Shown: piece by piece, positions 1 through 17,217 of the stretch
How positions within the stretch are numbered: the stretch's first letter is position 1
Layout: the number at the start of each line of letters is the position of its first letter
Assembly: GCA_963764505.1 (NCBI GenBank)
Contig: CAVXSP010000001.1
Location: 3,534,001-3,598,000, forward strand
Reading direction: 5' to 3'
Length of the DNA: 64,000 bases
Source of the DNA: CAVXSP01 sp963764505
GTDB lineage: Bacteria; Acidobacteriota; Vicinamibacteria; Vicinamibacterales; SCN-69-37
Program-made: the position numbers and the translations under genes
Notes under the pieces: generated by a model
Seen by the model: the letters and a program-made list of their open reading frames with translations, nothing else
Database searches by the model: none
Told to the model about the DNA's origin: nothing

Positions 1-1
1 G

Positions 2-256
2 CGCCGCGACCGCGTGCTGGCCGCCGCCGACATGGCGACGCTCGGCCCGGCGATCAGACGGGGAGACTGGAACGAGTACGTGATCCGCGCCGAGGGCCCG
101 CGCATCAGGACCTGGATCAACGGCGTGTTGGGCGTGGACTTTCGCGAGACCGATCCCGCGATTCCGCTGACCGGCGGGATCGGAATCCAGCTCCACAGCG
201 GCGGCAAGGCGGTCGTGCAGGTGCGGAACGTCACGATCGAAGAGATCCGTCCGTAG
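2..256 (+). CDS. DUF1080 (3-keto-disaccharide hydrolase-like) domain protein, C-terminal end only
   Basis: The reading frame is open from the left edge of the window to a TAG at 254-256, so only about 84 C-terminal residues are visible. They read as the last strands of a DUF1080 jelly-roll: GDWNEY, then a WINGV segment, then GGIGIQLHSGG, and a closing VQVRNVTI strand. This order (ligand-facing N-x-Y, a 'NG' turn, 'G-x-LQLH') is typical of the DUF1080 / 3-keto-disaccharide hydrolase family, which is abundant in Acidobacteriota and Planctomycetota and acts on sugars outside the cytoplasm. The start, any signal peptide and the substrate cannot be judged. The neighbouring PQQ dehydrogenase converges on it with a 22-bp gap. 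Confidence 0.7.
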   Translation, partial: RRDRVLAAADMATLGPAIRRGDWNEYVIRAEGPRIRTWINGVLGVDFRETDPAIPLTGGIGIQLHSGGKAVVQVRNVTIEEIRP

Positions 257-278
257 GCGCGCCCGGCCGGCGCTCGCT

Positions 279-2600
279 TTAGCGTCTGGGCAGCGCGAAC
301 GCGATGTGGCCGATCGGCGTGCCTTCGGAAATTGGCGCAGCCGCGGGACCGACCGCGGGCACGCCGACCGTCACCGCATTCTGCGTGGCGGTGATCACCA
401 GGTACTGCCGGCCTTTCGACTCGTACATGACCGGCACTCCACGCGACGTGCCGGCGAACGTGCCGGTCCACAGCACGCGGCCGGTGTCTTCGTCGTAGGC
501 GCGGAGCTTGCCATCGCCACCGGCCAGGAACACGAGTCCCGCCTTGGTCGGCATGATTCCGGTCCGCAGCGCGAGGCCACCCGTGTTCGTGGGTCCCCCG
601 GCCGCGATCGTCGGCGGATGGTCGCCCGTCGGCACCTGCCACTTGATCTCGCCGGTATTGAGATCGTAGGCCGTCAAGGTCGTGTACGGCGGTTTCGTCG
701 CCGCCGCCATCACGGCGTACTCGCTCATGTAGCGGGCCGGCGGAATACCGCCGACGGCATCCGGGTAGGGAGTGTTCCCCGCGTTCCCGCCGGCACCCGG
801 ATAGTACGGCCCCAGGGACCGCGCGGGGAGCGGCGGCTGCGGCGCCCCGCCGCTCCCCACGACCGGCCCCTGCGGGAACGAACGTGCCGCCGCGCCGCGC
901 CCGGCGCCGATGCTTCGGCCCGAGGGATTCGTGGTCGCCAAGTACGCAATCACGGCGGTCAGTTGCTCCGGTGACAGATCGGACACCGGCCGCATCAGGC
1001 CGCGGCCGCCGGTGACGACCGCTTTGATGGCGTCGTCGCTCAGACGCGAAGTCACCCCGACGAGCGACGGCGCGCCTGGCAGTGCGCCCAGCAGATCGGC
1101 GCCGTGGCAGACCTGGCAGTTCTGTTGGTACACGGTGAATCCCTGCTGCGCGCTGCCGGCCGCGCCACCGCCGGCCCGTCCGCCTGGCTGAGCACGCGTC
1201 CGCACGTCCTCGAGGCGCAGGAGCGAGAGCGCCTCCATGTTGAGCACGAACACGATGCCCTTGCCGGGATCGGCCGCAGTCGTTCCCCAGTTGGACCCGC
1301 CCATGTTGCCGGGCATCGAGACCGAGTCCTCGCCCACGACCGTCGGGATGAACAGGCCGCCCTGTGGACCAGGGCCGACGTGCGCTTTCCCAATCCGCTC
1401 GCGCAGCGTCGAATACGCCTCCGGCGTCAGCAGCCAGGGGTTCACGTCGTCGACGGTATACGTCTGTCGCGCGAAGGGCGCCGGCTTCGTCGGAAACGGC
1501 TGGGTCGGCCAGGACAGCTCCCCTGGCGTCGTGCTCTGGGGAACGGACCGCTCCTCGATTGGCCACAGCGGCTCGCCGGTCACGCGGTTGAACACGTAGA
1601 CGAAGCCGGTCTTCCCCGCGTGCGCCACCGCGTCGATCAACCTGCCCTCGTGCTGCACGGTCACGAGCTGCGGCGCCGAGACGTTGTCGAGGTCCCAAAG
1701 ATCGTGGTGGATCGTCTGGAAGTGCCACAGGCGACGGCCGGTCCGAGTATCGAGCGCGATGATGCAGTTGGCGAACAGGTTCTGACCGTGGCGGTCCGCG
1801 CCGTAGAAGTCGTAGGTCGCCGAGCCGGTCGGGATGTAGACGATCCCGCGCGCTTCGTCGATCGACATCGAGCCCCAGTTGTTGGAGCCGCCGACGTACT
1901 TGTAGGCCTCCGGCGGCCACGTGCCAAATCCGTACTCGCCGGGACTCGGCACCGTCCCGAACTGCCACACTTTGCGGCCGGACACGACGTCGTACGCGCG
2001 GATGTCGCCGGGCGGCGAGATGAAGCTCTCGCCCGGCGCAGACCCCAGGATGAGGAGATTCCTCCAGACCTTGCCGGGGTTGTTCGACTGAATCGTGATG
2101 CTCGTGCCTTCCGCGCGCGCGAGGCCGGTCCGCAGGTCCACGACCCCGTCGACCCCGAAGCTCGGAATGCTCCTGCCGGTGCGCGCATCGATCGCCTGGA
2201 GGAAACTGTTGATAGAGAACAGCAGCCGCTTGTCCTTCCCGTCCTCGCTCTGCCAGTAGTTGATCCCCCGCGCGTTGATGCCGGCGAGCCCTTCGTGGAT
2301 CCAGATCTCTTTGCCGGTCGTCGCGTCGAGCGCGATCAGCGCATTGTCGCGTCCGAGCGTGTACATCACGTCCTCGACGACAATGGGGTTGAACAGGCTG
2401 GCCGCGTACGGGTAGAACCACGCGACCTGCAGCTGATTCACGTTGGACTTGTTGATCTGGTCGAAGTTCGAGAACTGCGAACTCGAGGGTCCGCCGAGGT
2501 TGTCCCACCACCATTTGTCGCTGCGGTCCGCCGCGCTGTAGACCGCCGCGCTGACGAGCAGCGTCAGCCCCGCCGCAATCGCTCCACATCGCCTGGACAT
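279..2600 (-). CDS. PQQ-dependent dehydrogenase with an internal cytochrome c domain
   Basis: A 773-residue quinoprotein dehydrogenase, probably periplasmic. The first 24 residues form a signal peptide (two Arg, then a Leu/Ala/Val core). The body carries PQQ-propeller repeats such as LIALDATTGKEIW, IYDFYGADRHG-type loops and LWHFQTIHHDLWD. Near residue 490 a haem-binding CQVCH motif begins a cytochrome c domain of about 80 residues, with a GLMRP methionine as the likely sixth ligand. After it the propeller resumes (LTAYDLNTGEIKWQ, LRAYDEDTGRVLW). The family oxidises alcohols or sugars and passes electrons to the respiratory chain. The substrate cannot be read from sequence. The haem domain is internal rather than C-terminal as in classical quinohaemoprotein alcohol dehydrogenases. 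No PQQ biosynthesis genes are in the window. Confidence 0.88.
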   Translation of the reverse strand: MSRRCGAIAAGLTLLVSAAVYSAADRSDKWWWDNLGGPSSSQFSNFDQINKSNVNQLQVAWFYPYAASLFNPIVVEDVMYTLGRDNALIALDATTGKEIWIHEGLAGINARGINYWQSEDGKDKRLLFSINSFLQAIDARTGRSIPSFGVDGVVDLRTGLARAEGTSITIQSNNPGKVWRNLLILGSAPGESFISPPGDIRAYDVVSGRKVWQFGTVPSPGEYGFGTWPPEAYKYVGGSNNWGSMSIDEARGIVYIPTGSATYDFYGADRHGQNLFANCIIALDTRTGRRLWHFQTIHHDLWDLDNVSAPQLVTVQHEGRLIDAVAHAGKTGFVYVFNRVTGEPLWPIEERSVPQSTTPGELSWPTQPFPTKPAPFARQTYTVDDVNPWLLTPEAYSTLRERIGKAHVGPGPQGGLFIPTVVGEDSVSMPGNMGGSNWGTTAADPGKGIVFVLNMEALSLLRLEDVRTRAQPGGRAGGGAAGSAQQGFTVYQQNCQVCHGADLLGALPGAPSLVGVTSRLSDDAIKAVVTGGRGLMRPVSDLSPEQLTAVIAYLATTNPSGRSIGAGRGAAARSFPQGPVVGSGGAPQPPLPARSLGPYYPGAGGNAGNTPYPDAVGGIPPARYMSEYAVMAAATKPPYTTLTAYDLNTGEIKWQVPTGDHPPTIAAGGPTNTGGLALRTGIMPTKAGLVFLAGGDGKLRAYDEDTGRVLWTGTFAGTSRGVPVMYESKGRQYLVITATQNAVTVGVPAVGPAAAPISEGTPIGHIAFALPRR

Positions 2601-2756
2601 CGCGCTCTCCCGGTTGTACGAGGGCCGCCATCATACCCGCCGCCGCGGCATTCGACAACGTCAGCCGGATGCGGATCTTGCCCGGGCATGGCAGGCCGCG
2701 AGGCCCAGGGACGCCGCGTCGGCCGGCGCGCGGGCGTCCGCGCGAATGCTGCTACG

Positions 2757-4508
2757 ATGCGATCGATGCTGGAGAAGCTGCTCTCCGACGACCAGAACGA
2801 GCTTCTCAAGGAGGAGCGCCGGCTGCTCTCGAGCCTGCGCACCTCCCTCGTGCGGTTCGACGCACCCGTGGAGCACCAGGCGGCGCTCGACCGATCGATC
2901 GAGCAGCTCGACGAGCTGTTCCTGCTCGTGATCGTCGGCGAGTTCAACGCCGGCAAGAGCGCCTTCATCAACGCGCTGCTCGGCGCGCGCATCGTCGAGG
3001 AGGGCGTGACGCCGACGACGGCCCGGATCACGATCGTGCAGCACGTCGAATCGGCCGAGCGCCGGCAGCTCGAGCCAGCCCTGAACATCGTCACCGCTTC
3101 CGCCCCCCTGCTCCGCGAGCTCCACATCGTCGACACGCCCGGCACCAATGCGATCATGCGCGAGCACGAACGAATCACGTCGGAGTTCGTGCCGCGATCG
3201 GACCTCGTGCTGTTCGTCACGTCCGCCGACCGCCCGTTCACCGAGACCGAGCGCGCGTTTCTGGAGCAGATCCGCGGCTGGGGCAAGAAAGTCGTCATCG
3301 TCGTCAACAAGATCGACATCCTGGAGGGAGACGGTCCGGTCCAGGAGGTCTCGCGATTCGTCGCCGAGAGCGCACGGGCGCTGCTGGGCTTCGGCCCCGA
3401 GGTGTTTCCCGTCAGCGCCAGGCTGGCCCTGCGCGCCAAGCTCGGCGAACCGTCACACTGGCCGGCGAGCCGGTTCGAGGCGCTCGAGCGGTACATCGCG
3501 GACGCGCTCGACGCGCCCGGCCGCGTGCGGCTGAAGCTGCTGAACCCGCTCGGCGTCGCGGCGTCGCTGGCCGAGCGCTATGCGGCGATCGCCCGCGATC
3601 GGCTGGGGCTCCTCAAGGACGACTTCACGGCGCTCGAGGACCTGGAGCGCCAGCTCGAGGTGTACCGCCAGGATCTGATGCACGGGCTGTCGCTGAGAAT
3701 GGCGGACCTCGATCGCATCCTCCTCGAGATGGAGCGCCGCGGGCACGTCTTCTTCGACGACACGATGAGGATCGGGCGGGTCGTCGACCTGCTGAACCGA
3801 AGCCGATTGACGCAGGCGTTCGAAGGCCAGGTCGTCGGCGACGCTCCGCAGCAGATCGAGCGCAAGATCGGCGATCTGGTGGACTGGCTGGTCGAGATGG
3901 ACCTGCGCCAGCGCCAGGCTGTGACGGCGCACCTCGCGGAACGCCGCCGCGAGCATCGGGACCGAATCGTGGGCGACGATGCCGGGCGCTTCCACTACGA
4001 CCGGGGGCGCCTCATCGACGCCGTCACCCGCGAGTCGCAGCGCGTCGTCGACTCCTATGATCGCCGGCAGGAGGCGCAGAACCTCGCCGACGGCGCCCGC
4101 AACGCCGTGGCCGCGGCTGCCGCCGTGGGCGCCGGCGCCGTCGGGCTCGGCACGATCGTGGCCGTCGCCGCGACCACTGCGGCCGCGGACGTGACCGGCT
4201 TTCTCATGGCCTCCGTGCTCGCGGCCCTCGGCCTCTTCATCCTCCCGGCCAAGCGCCAGCGGGCGAAGGAGGCGATGCGACGCAAGATCGCGGATCTGCG
4301 CGAGCGTCTCTCCGCGGCGCTGAACGACCAGTTCACCGGCGAAATCGCGAAGAGCGTCGATCGGATTCGCGAGAGCGTCGCGCCCTACGGCCGGTTCGTC
4401 CGCGCGGAGGGCGACCGTCTCGGCGGGCTCGAACGCGAGCTTCGGAAATCCAGCGCGGCGATGACGGAGCTGCGGCTGCGGATCGAGCGGACCGCCCGGG
4501 CGACGTAG
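2757..4508 (+). CDS. Dynamin-like GTPase
   Basis: A 583-residue protein in the bacterial dynamin-like family of membrane-acting GTPases. The P-loop GEFNAGKS is at residues 61-68, a PTT switch near 86-88, DTPG at 126-129 and NKID at 184-187. A long helical region follows, then a hydrophobic Ala/Val/Gly-rich stretch around residues 445-500 ending in IL-PAKRQR, which looks like a paired membrane hairpin as in mitofusin-type proteins. The ATG at 2757 was chosen because the open frame upstream is only the complement of the PQQ dehydrogenase. An ATG at 2766 is an alternative. It stands alone between two unrelated genes. A role in membrane remodelling is a family inference. Confidence 0.82.
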   Translation: MRSMLEKLLSDDQNELLKEERRLLSSLRTSLVRFDAPVEHQAALDRSIEQLDELFLLVIVGEFNAGKSAFINALLGARIVEEGVTPTTARITIVQHVESAERRQLEPALNIVTASAPLLRELHIVDTPGTNAIMREHERITSEFVPRSDLVLFVTSADRPFTETERAFLEQIRGWGKKVVIVVNKIDILEGDGPVQEVSRFVAESARALLGFGPEVFPVSARLALRAKLGEPSHWPASRFEALERYIADALDAPGRVRLKLLNPLGVAASLAERYAAIARDRLGLLKDDFTALEDLERQLEVYRQDLMHGLSLRMADLDRILLEMERRGHVFFDDTMRIGRVVDLLNRSRLTQAFEGQVVGDAPQQIERKIGDLVDWLVEMDLRQRQAVTAHLAERRREHRDRIVGDDAGRFHYDRGRLIDAVTRESQRVVDSYDRRQEAQNLADGARNAVAAAAAVGAGAVGLGTIVAVAATTAAADVTGFLMASVLAALGLFILPAKRQRAKEAMRRKIADLRERLSAALNDQFTGEIAKSVDRIRESVAPYGRFVRAEGDRLGGLERELRKSSAAMTELRLRIERTARAT

Positions 4509-4588
4509 GACGGCGCCGAAGAGCCGAACCTCCGTTCGAGGACGATACAATCCCGCGAGCAGGACGCTCTTGGAGGGGGGACAAGCCC

Positions 4589-5212
4589 ATGCGGATAGGC
4601 ATCGTCGGCGCCGGCATGATCGGGTCCACCATGGCGAAGCTGTGGATGGACGCCGGCCACGAGGTGATGCTCGCGTCGCGTCATCCCGAGGAGCTGCAGC
4701 CGCTGGTCGATCGGCTCGGCCGCCTCGCCTCGGCAGGGACGGCTCGTGAGGCAGCCGCGTCCGGCGACGTCGTGATGATCACCGTCCCGCTCGAGGCCGT
4801 GCCCGATCTCGCTCGCGACATCGCTCCGCAGCTCGCGGGAAAGGTGGTCCTCGACACCGGCAACGCCTACGAGCGGCGCGATGGCGAGGCTGCGCGCATC
4901 GCTGCGGCCCATCCGCGCGGCTCGGCCGGATGGGCGGCGGAGATGTTCCCCGGCGCCCGATGGGTGAAGGCGTTCAACACCGTCTACTTCAAGACGCTCG
5001 AGAGCGAGGCGCACCGCGCCGGCGATCGCGTGGGCATCCCACTCGCCGGCGACGATCGGGGGGCGCTCGACGTCGCCGCCGCGCTGGTGCGCGACGCCGG
5101 GTTCGAGCCCGTCATCGTCGGCGACCTGGCCCGAGGCCGCGAGTTCCAGCCCGGCACGCTGCCCTACAACACCGGCATGAGCTGGCGCGAGCTCGAACAC
5201 GTGTTCACGTGA
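4589..5212 (+). CDS. F420/NADP-type dinucleotide-binding oxidoreductase
   Basis: A 207-residue single-domain Rossmann protein. It opens with MRIGIVGAGMIGSTMA, giving a GxGxxG dinucleotide site at residues 7-12, followed by SRHPEEL, where an Arg suits NADP(H). The middle (VVMITVPLEAVPDL, VVLDTGNAY, WVKAFNTVYF) matches the NADP oxidoreductase, coenzyme F420-dependent family (PF03807). True F420 use is not shown, and no F420 biosynthesis genes are visible. A strong ribosome-binding site (GGAGGGGGG) lies eight bases before the ATG. The gene follows the GTPase by 80 bp on the same strand and may be co-transcribed. Confidence 0.8.
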   Translation: MRIGIVGAGMIGSTMAKLWMDAGHEVMLASRHPEELQPLVDRLGRLASAGTAREAAASGDVVMITVPLEAVPDLARDIAPQLAGKVVLDTGNAYERRDGEAARIAAAHPRGSAGWAAEMFPGARWVKAFNTVYFKTLESEAHRAGDRVGIPLAGDDRGALDVAAALVRDAGFEPVIVGDLARGREFQPGTLPYNTGMSWRELEHVFT

Positions 5213-5297
5213 TGCCACGCTGATTCAGCCCCCTGGCGCACAATCGTCGGCATCACCGCGGCAGTGGATCCGCTCCGCGCGTTGCGCCACGACCAAC

Positions 5298-5412
5298 GCG
5301 GTTTCGGGAATCGTGTAGTGGGCTGTAGGCCCGAAGTCGAGCAGCGCGCCGCTCTGGTGGCGCGCGAGGTGCGAGTGAGGCCAACGGCGCACTACACGAT
5401 TCCCGAAACCGC
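5298..5412. repeat. 115-bp element with 23-bp perfect terminal inverted repeats
   Basis: The arm at 5298-5320 (begins GCGGTTTCGGGAATCGTG) is the exact reverse complement of 5390-5412. Inside, GCGCGCC at 5344-5350 pairs with GGCGCGC at 5359-5365 around an 8-base loop, so either strand could fold into a two-tier cruciform. It encodes nothing. Size and perfect ends suggest a MITE-like mobile element or a large palindromic repeat. No obvious target duplication flanks it. Confidence 0.75.
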
Positions 5413-5428
5413 TTAGCGGCGTGGGATC

Positions 5429-5456
5429 GAAAGACCGGCCCGTGGGCCGGCCTTTC
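5429..5456. terminator. Strong hairpin, possible bidirectional terminator
   Basis: GAAAGACCGGCCC and GGCCGGCCTTTC pair around a GTG loop with one mismatch. The stem begins with A-rich and ends with T-rich bases, so it could act on both strands. It sits between the oxidoreductase gene and the leftward IS66 remnant. There is no long T tract, so termination is only likely. Confidence 0.45.
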
Positions 5457-5457
5457 A

Positions 5458-5868
5458 GTGTCTGCTCCGGCTGACGCCGGACAGGAGACGGGTCCTACTC
5501 GCCCTCGTCGCGCCGCAACGCGTGATCACAATGGCCGCACTGTCGCGGCCGCAGATGAATCACCCGGTGCACGCGGTCGGCCGGACCAACTCGCGGGAAT
5601 CGCCAGGATGTCCGGGTTGACCGCCACGCGGCCGTCGACTCTTGCGCCGTCGGCCGCGCACACGCTGCTCTCCGGCCAGGCCATCGGACGATGGCGGCTT
5701 CGACGTGGTCGTCGAATTCTGCTGACGCATCGCCAATTGCCGTCGCAATTCGGCGATCTCCTTCGCCTGCTCAGCCAGCTGCCGACGCAACTCGGCCATC
5801 TCGCGATCGCGTTCAGCGAGCGCGCACCGCAGTCGATCGATCTCGTCGGTCTCGCGCCGTTCCGGCAC
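5458..5868 (-). pseudogene. IS66-family transposase (TnpC), N-terminal remnant
   Basis: From a GTG at 5868 the frame encodes a heptad coiled coil (MAELRRQLAEQ, IAELRRQLAMR), then SKPPSSDGLAG and RPRGGQPGHPG, which is the standard N-terminus of IS66 TnpC proteins. The frame breaks after RELV. Adding one base near 5580 restores P-A-D-R-V-H and a zinc-type CGHCDHAL segment, the next expected block. A stop follows about ten codons later. The catalytic DDE domain, and any IS66 orfA or orfB, are absent. It is a dead fragment and marks this stretch as a site of past insertion. Confidence 0.82.
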
Positions 5869-6603
5869 GCATCAGACAGTACGCCCATCACGCGTGGAGT
5901 ACAAGACTCCCTGAACTGTTACGGCCCCACATGATTTGGGCCGTGTGGTACCACGACGTCGACTTTCGCGGCGCTCTTCAGGGAGCTGTCGCCGCGTAAC
6001 CGGGAGGACCCGCCAACCAGATGCTCAGCGAGAAATGATGATCGGTCGTGACCGGTTGGACCGGCGCCGAATGAGGCCGATAACAGCTTTGACCACGCAG
6101 GTCGCCGATCATTGATTGGCCCTCGGTGCGCGGATGCCCACGATGGCCAGGAGCCACACCGTTCCATCACAAGCCGGATATATGACTGCATCCGACTTCA
6201 GTCCCGGCCGCGACCGGACTTTCTTACTGACGTACGGGAGGAGTCCATATATCGTTCGTTAGCCGGACGACGGCGCGATGCTCGCCAGCGTTGCAGCGAC
6301 GCGCCGGTCTCACTCGACCGTAGACCCAAGAGACGCGCGTCGACTTCAATGTCTTCATCAAGGTCTGGCCAATCAATGCCGATACCCGCGCGTTTTCGGC
6401 CTTACAGCCTAACCGCTCGGCGGCTGCAAACATCGCGTTCAGAAGCTGTTTGTCTTGCCGGCGGCCTGCGTTTACCATTCGCAGCGATCACAACGCCTGA
6501 GTTTGTGCGCCAGAAGGTTCCGCGACGTGTCCGTCCATGGCTCATGGGCCGAGCCGGACGTATCGTGAGGAAGGGCTACGTATCGTGAGGAAGGGCTACA
6601 CGT
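5869..6603. other. 735-bp stretch without a convincing gene
   Basis: GC content is visibly lower than in the surrounding housekeeping genes. Several short open frames exist on both strands (for example minus 6224-6478 and minus 5919-6191), but none shows a recognisable motif, a convincing ribosome-binding site or the GC-rich third positions of neighbouring genes. A short inverted repeat, ACGGCCC/GGGCCGT, lies at about 5920-5943. It reads as decayed insertion-sequence flank. Confidence 0.5.
6559..6598 (+). repeat. Perfect 20-bp tandem duplication carrying a ribosome-binding site
   Basis: The 20-mer CGTATCGTGAGGAAGGGCTA occurs twice in succession (6559-6578, 6579-6598). Each copy contains GGAAGGG. 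The second lies about eight bases before the ATG at 6604, so the duplication doubles the translation-initiation region of the next gene. Confidence 0.9.
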
Positions 6604-7266
6604 ATGAAGGAGTTCCTAATCTTCCATTCCTCGACGAACTCCCTTCGGGTCACGGTGGAACGATATCGACGCGTCTCCAAGCAATGCGCCGCTGATGCCG
6701 GCGCTACGGTCACCGTCATGGCGACGGTTCGAGACTTTGGCTTGATCGGCGAAGTGAAGGACTCGTTCTTCTTCCTGAAGCGTCTGAACGTCTCGGATGC
6801 TGACGCAGCGTCGGCAGTTGACCGCGTCAACTTCGGCCCGGCGCCTGGCGTTAGCTCTCTCTGGACGGTCTCACCCAGGGGCATTGGCGCTGGCCGCGTG
6901 CTTCGCCCCAGCTTTGGCATCAACGTCTCGTTCACCGACTGGGACGATCCGGCCTTCGACAAGTCCACTGGACAGTTCGCCGTCGGCACGAACGCCAGCG
7001 ACATTCAAATTTCCGCCGGTGGCGTGTTCGGACTGTTCGATGGCGCGCTCCAGTTCACGGCTAGAACGAACCTAAACGCCGACAAGAAGCGCGGCTACTT
7101 CGGCCTCGGATTCGGTTTTGTGAATGTCGTCGATCGTTTGGGCAAGCTCATCGCCAAGAAGAGAATGCGGTCTGTCGATCTGACACAGCGGTCCTCTTAT
7201 CCCAACACGCTCGGTCAGTCCGGGTACGATCATGCCGGGCCGCCCGCGAGTGAAGTCGATGCTTGA
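6604..7266 (+). CDS. Hypothetical protein with beta-barrel-like C-terminal half
   Basis: A 220-residue protein of unknown function. The ATG at 6604 follows GGAAGGG. The first 60 residues look soluble and there is no clear signal peptide. Residues of about 100-185 show alternating strands rich in Gly, Phe and Asn (RPSFGINVSFTDWDDPAF, FDGALQFTARTNLN, RGYFGLGFGFVNV), the pattern of a transmembrane beta-barrel or of proteins that report on one. The stop (7264-7266) overlaps the ATG of the next gene (ATGCTTGA), so the two are translationally coupled. Base composition is less GC-rich than in the rpo genes, consistent with transfer. Confidence 0.55.
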   Translation: MKEFLIFHSSTNSLRVTVERYRRVSKQCAADAGATVTVMATVRDFGLIGEVKDSFFFLKRLNVSDADAASAVDRVNFGPAPGVSSLWTVSPRGIGAGRVLRPSFGINVSFTDWDDPAFDKSTGQFAVGTNASDIQISAGGVFGLFDGALQFTARTNLNADKKRGYFGLGFGFVNVVDRLGKLIAKKRMRSVDLTQRSSYPNTLGQSGYDHAGPPASEVDA

Positions 7267-8038
7267 CCGCCGGTTGGTGAGTCTCGCTCTGGTCGCCTGC
7301 GCCGCGTGTTCGCAGCCCGAGTCGACCCAGCCACCTCAGGCGCAGCAACGCCCGACTTCGAATCGACTTTCAGAAGTTCTTGCGGGTTGCGAGTTCACAT
7401 CACTCGACAGCTCGGCGGCCTTGCTCGCGCCCCTTGCTCCAAGACGGTTGACGGTTCGGTTCAATTGTCGGACGGGACGACGATAGTCACCAATGGTCAC
7501 AGTCTATATCTGAAGATCTCTCAGGACTTGACGATCACCGGCACGACGACCATTCGCTCCTTCAATCCGGATGAAAAGCAGCCAGCTGCCCCCCCCTCCT
7601 CGCGCCGCGACTGGTGTCGGAGGCGGTGGCTCCGAAGGGCGCCCGGGCCGCGATGCCGGACCTGTCCGTATTGAGGTGGGCGGCAAGGCGTCCGGACTAG
7701 TCAGGATTCTCAACGTCGGTGAGTCTGGAAGCCCAGGTGGGATCGGCGGGCAAGGTGGAATCGGCCCGAGTGGCTATCCCGGCGCTGGAGCAGTGGACGG
7801 TTTCCTCAGCTGCAGAGCGGGTGGGCAAGACGGAGCTCACGGAGGTCCCGGAGGTTCTGGCGGTAACGGCGGCGCGGGCGGCAAAGCAGGCAGTGGTGGA
7901 GAAACGACGCTTTTTGTTGCCGGAGACGTCAGCGCCCTCTCAGTCGAATACAACAACGCATCGGGCCAGCCGGGATCTGGGGGAATTGGCGGCCCGGGCG
8001 GTGCCGGGGGCCCAGGCGGGCCCGGCTGTAGGCTGTGG

Positions 8039-8057
<19 letters not shown>
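7259..8057 (+). pseudogene. Collagen-like glycine-repeat lipoprotein, reading frame broken at two or more points
   Basis: The 5' part encodes a lipoprotein signal: MLDRRLVSLALVAC, with lipobox LVAC. The natural-looking sequence then shifts frame: LSEVLAGCEF continues as TVDGSVQLSDGTTIVTNG and ISQDLTITGTTTIRSF near 7440, and shifts again at a run of eight C (7589-7596) into a Gly-rich domain (GGIGGQGGIGPSG, GGPGGSGGNGGAGG, GGPGGAGGPGGPG) resembling collagen-like Gly-X-Y tracts. Near 8030 another frame ends AVGCGYIGNM at 8057, inside the last codons of convergent rpoC. It is either decayed, phase-variable through the poly-C run, or damaged by base-calling error. Function is unknown. The lipobox implies an envelope location. 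Confidence 0.6.
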
Positions 8058-12230
<4,173 letters not shown>

Positions 12231-12273
12231 GGGTCTCTCTGATACCTGTCTTTCGTCGAGCCAACAGCCAAAT

Positions 12274-12340
12274 GCCAGAAGCCAAGAGCTCGAACCCTGG
12301 AAGTCAGCGCACTACCTTCTGGCTCCTGGCCCCTGGCCTG
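12274..12340. repeat. Degenerate GCCAGAA-heptamer hairpin between rpoB and rpoC
   Basis: The left arm GCCAGAAGCC (12274-12283) faces CTTCTGGCTCCTGGCCCC and CTGG repeats (12316-12340) across about 32 bases. The right side shares the 17-mer CTGGCCCCTGGCCTGTC with the element at 62133-62176, which supports common descent. It occupies the rpoB-rpoC spacer. Confidence 0.7.
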
Positions 12341-12352
12341 TCCCGTCTCTCC

Positions 12353-16675
<4,323 letters not shown>

Positions 16676-16794
16676 TCAATGACCTCTACTACCCGCGCGT
16701 GGGTGGACAGCCAAAGACGAACAAAGGGCTCCGGCGGCGGGCATCGACGCGCGATCCCGCCCCCAGAACCTCGGCACTCCGGAACCCGACGGAG

Positions 16795-17187
16795 CTACTT
16801 GACCTCGACCTTCGCGCCGGCCTCCTCGAACTTCTTCTTGATGGCCGCCGCTTCGTCCTTGCTGACGCCCTCCTTGACCGGCTTCGGGGCGGACTCGACG
16901 AGGTCCTTGGCTTCCTTCAAGCCGAGGCTCGTGACTTCCCGCACGACCTTGATGACGTTGATCTTGTTGCCGCCGATGTCGGTCAGCGTGACGGTGAACT
17001 CGGTCTTTTCCTCGGCCGGGGCCGCCGCGCCGGCGCCGCCGGCGGCCATGCCCGGCATCATCATCGGCATCGCCGCGGCCGCCGAGACGCCCAGCTCCTG
17101 CTCGAGCGTCTTGACGAGCTGCGAGAGCTCGAGCACGGAGATCCCCTTGATGTAATCCACCACCTGCTGCTGCGTGACTTCGGCCAT
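16795..17187 (-). CDS. rplL: 50S ribosomal protein L7/L12
   Basis: A 130-residue stalk protein that recruits translation factors to the ribosome. The N-terminal dimerisation helices (VVDYIKGISVLELSQLVKTLEQELGV) are joined by an Ala/Gly/Met hinge (MPMMMPGMAAGGAGAAAPAE) to the factor-binding domain, with the signature KINVIKVVREVTSLGLKEAK and EEAGAKVEVK at the end. The ATG at 17187 is preceded by AGGAGAA. It lies 30 bp after rplJ, as usual for the stalk operon. The 119-bp spacer to rpoB contains no other gene. Confidence 0.97.
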   Translation of the reverse strand: MAEVTQQQVVDYIKGISVLELSQLVKTLEQELGVSAAAAMPMMMPGMAAGGAGAAAPAEEKTEFTVTLTDIGGNKINVIKVVREVTSLGLKEAKDLVESAPKPVKEGVSKDEAAAIKKKFEEAGAKVEVK

Positions 17188-17217
17188 GTTTCGTTCTCCT
17201 GAATAAAAACTGCCGGC

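Noticed and set aside
1104..2756. Long N-terminal extension of the dynamin-like GTPase
   Set aside because: The open frame upstream of 2757 is the complement of the PQQ dehydrogenase, and family members start close to the first helix before the P-loop.
5919..6191. IS66 accessory gene (orfA or orfB) upstream of the transposase remnant
   Set aside because: The translated frames show none of the TnpA/TnpB signatures.
6224..6478. 84-codon minus-strand gene in the accessory patch
   Set aside because: Composition is not clearly random, but there is no motif, no ribosome-binding site and no conserved neighbour.
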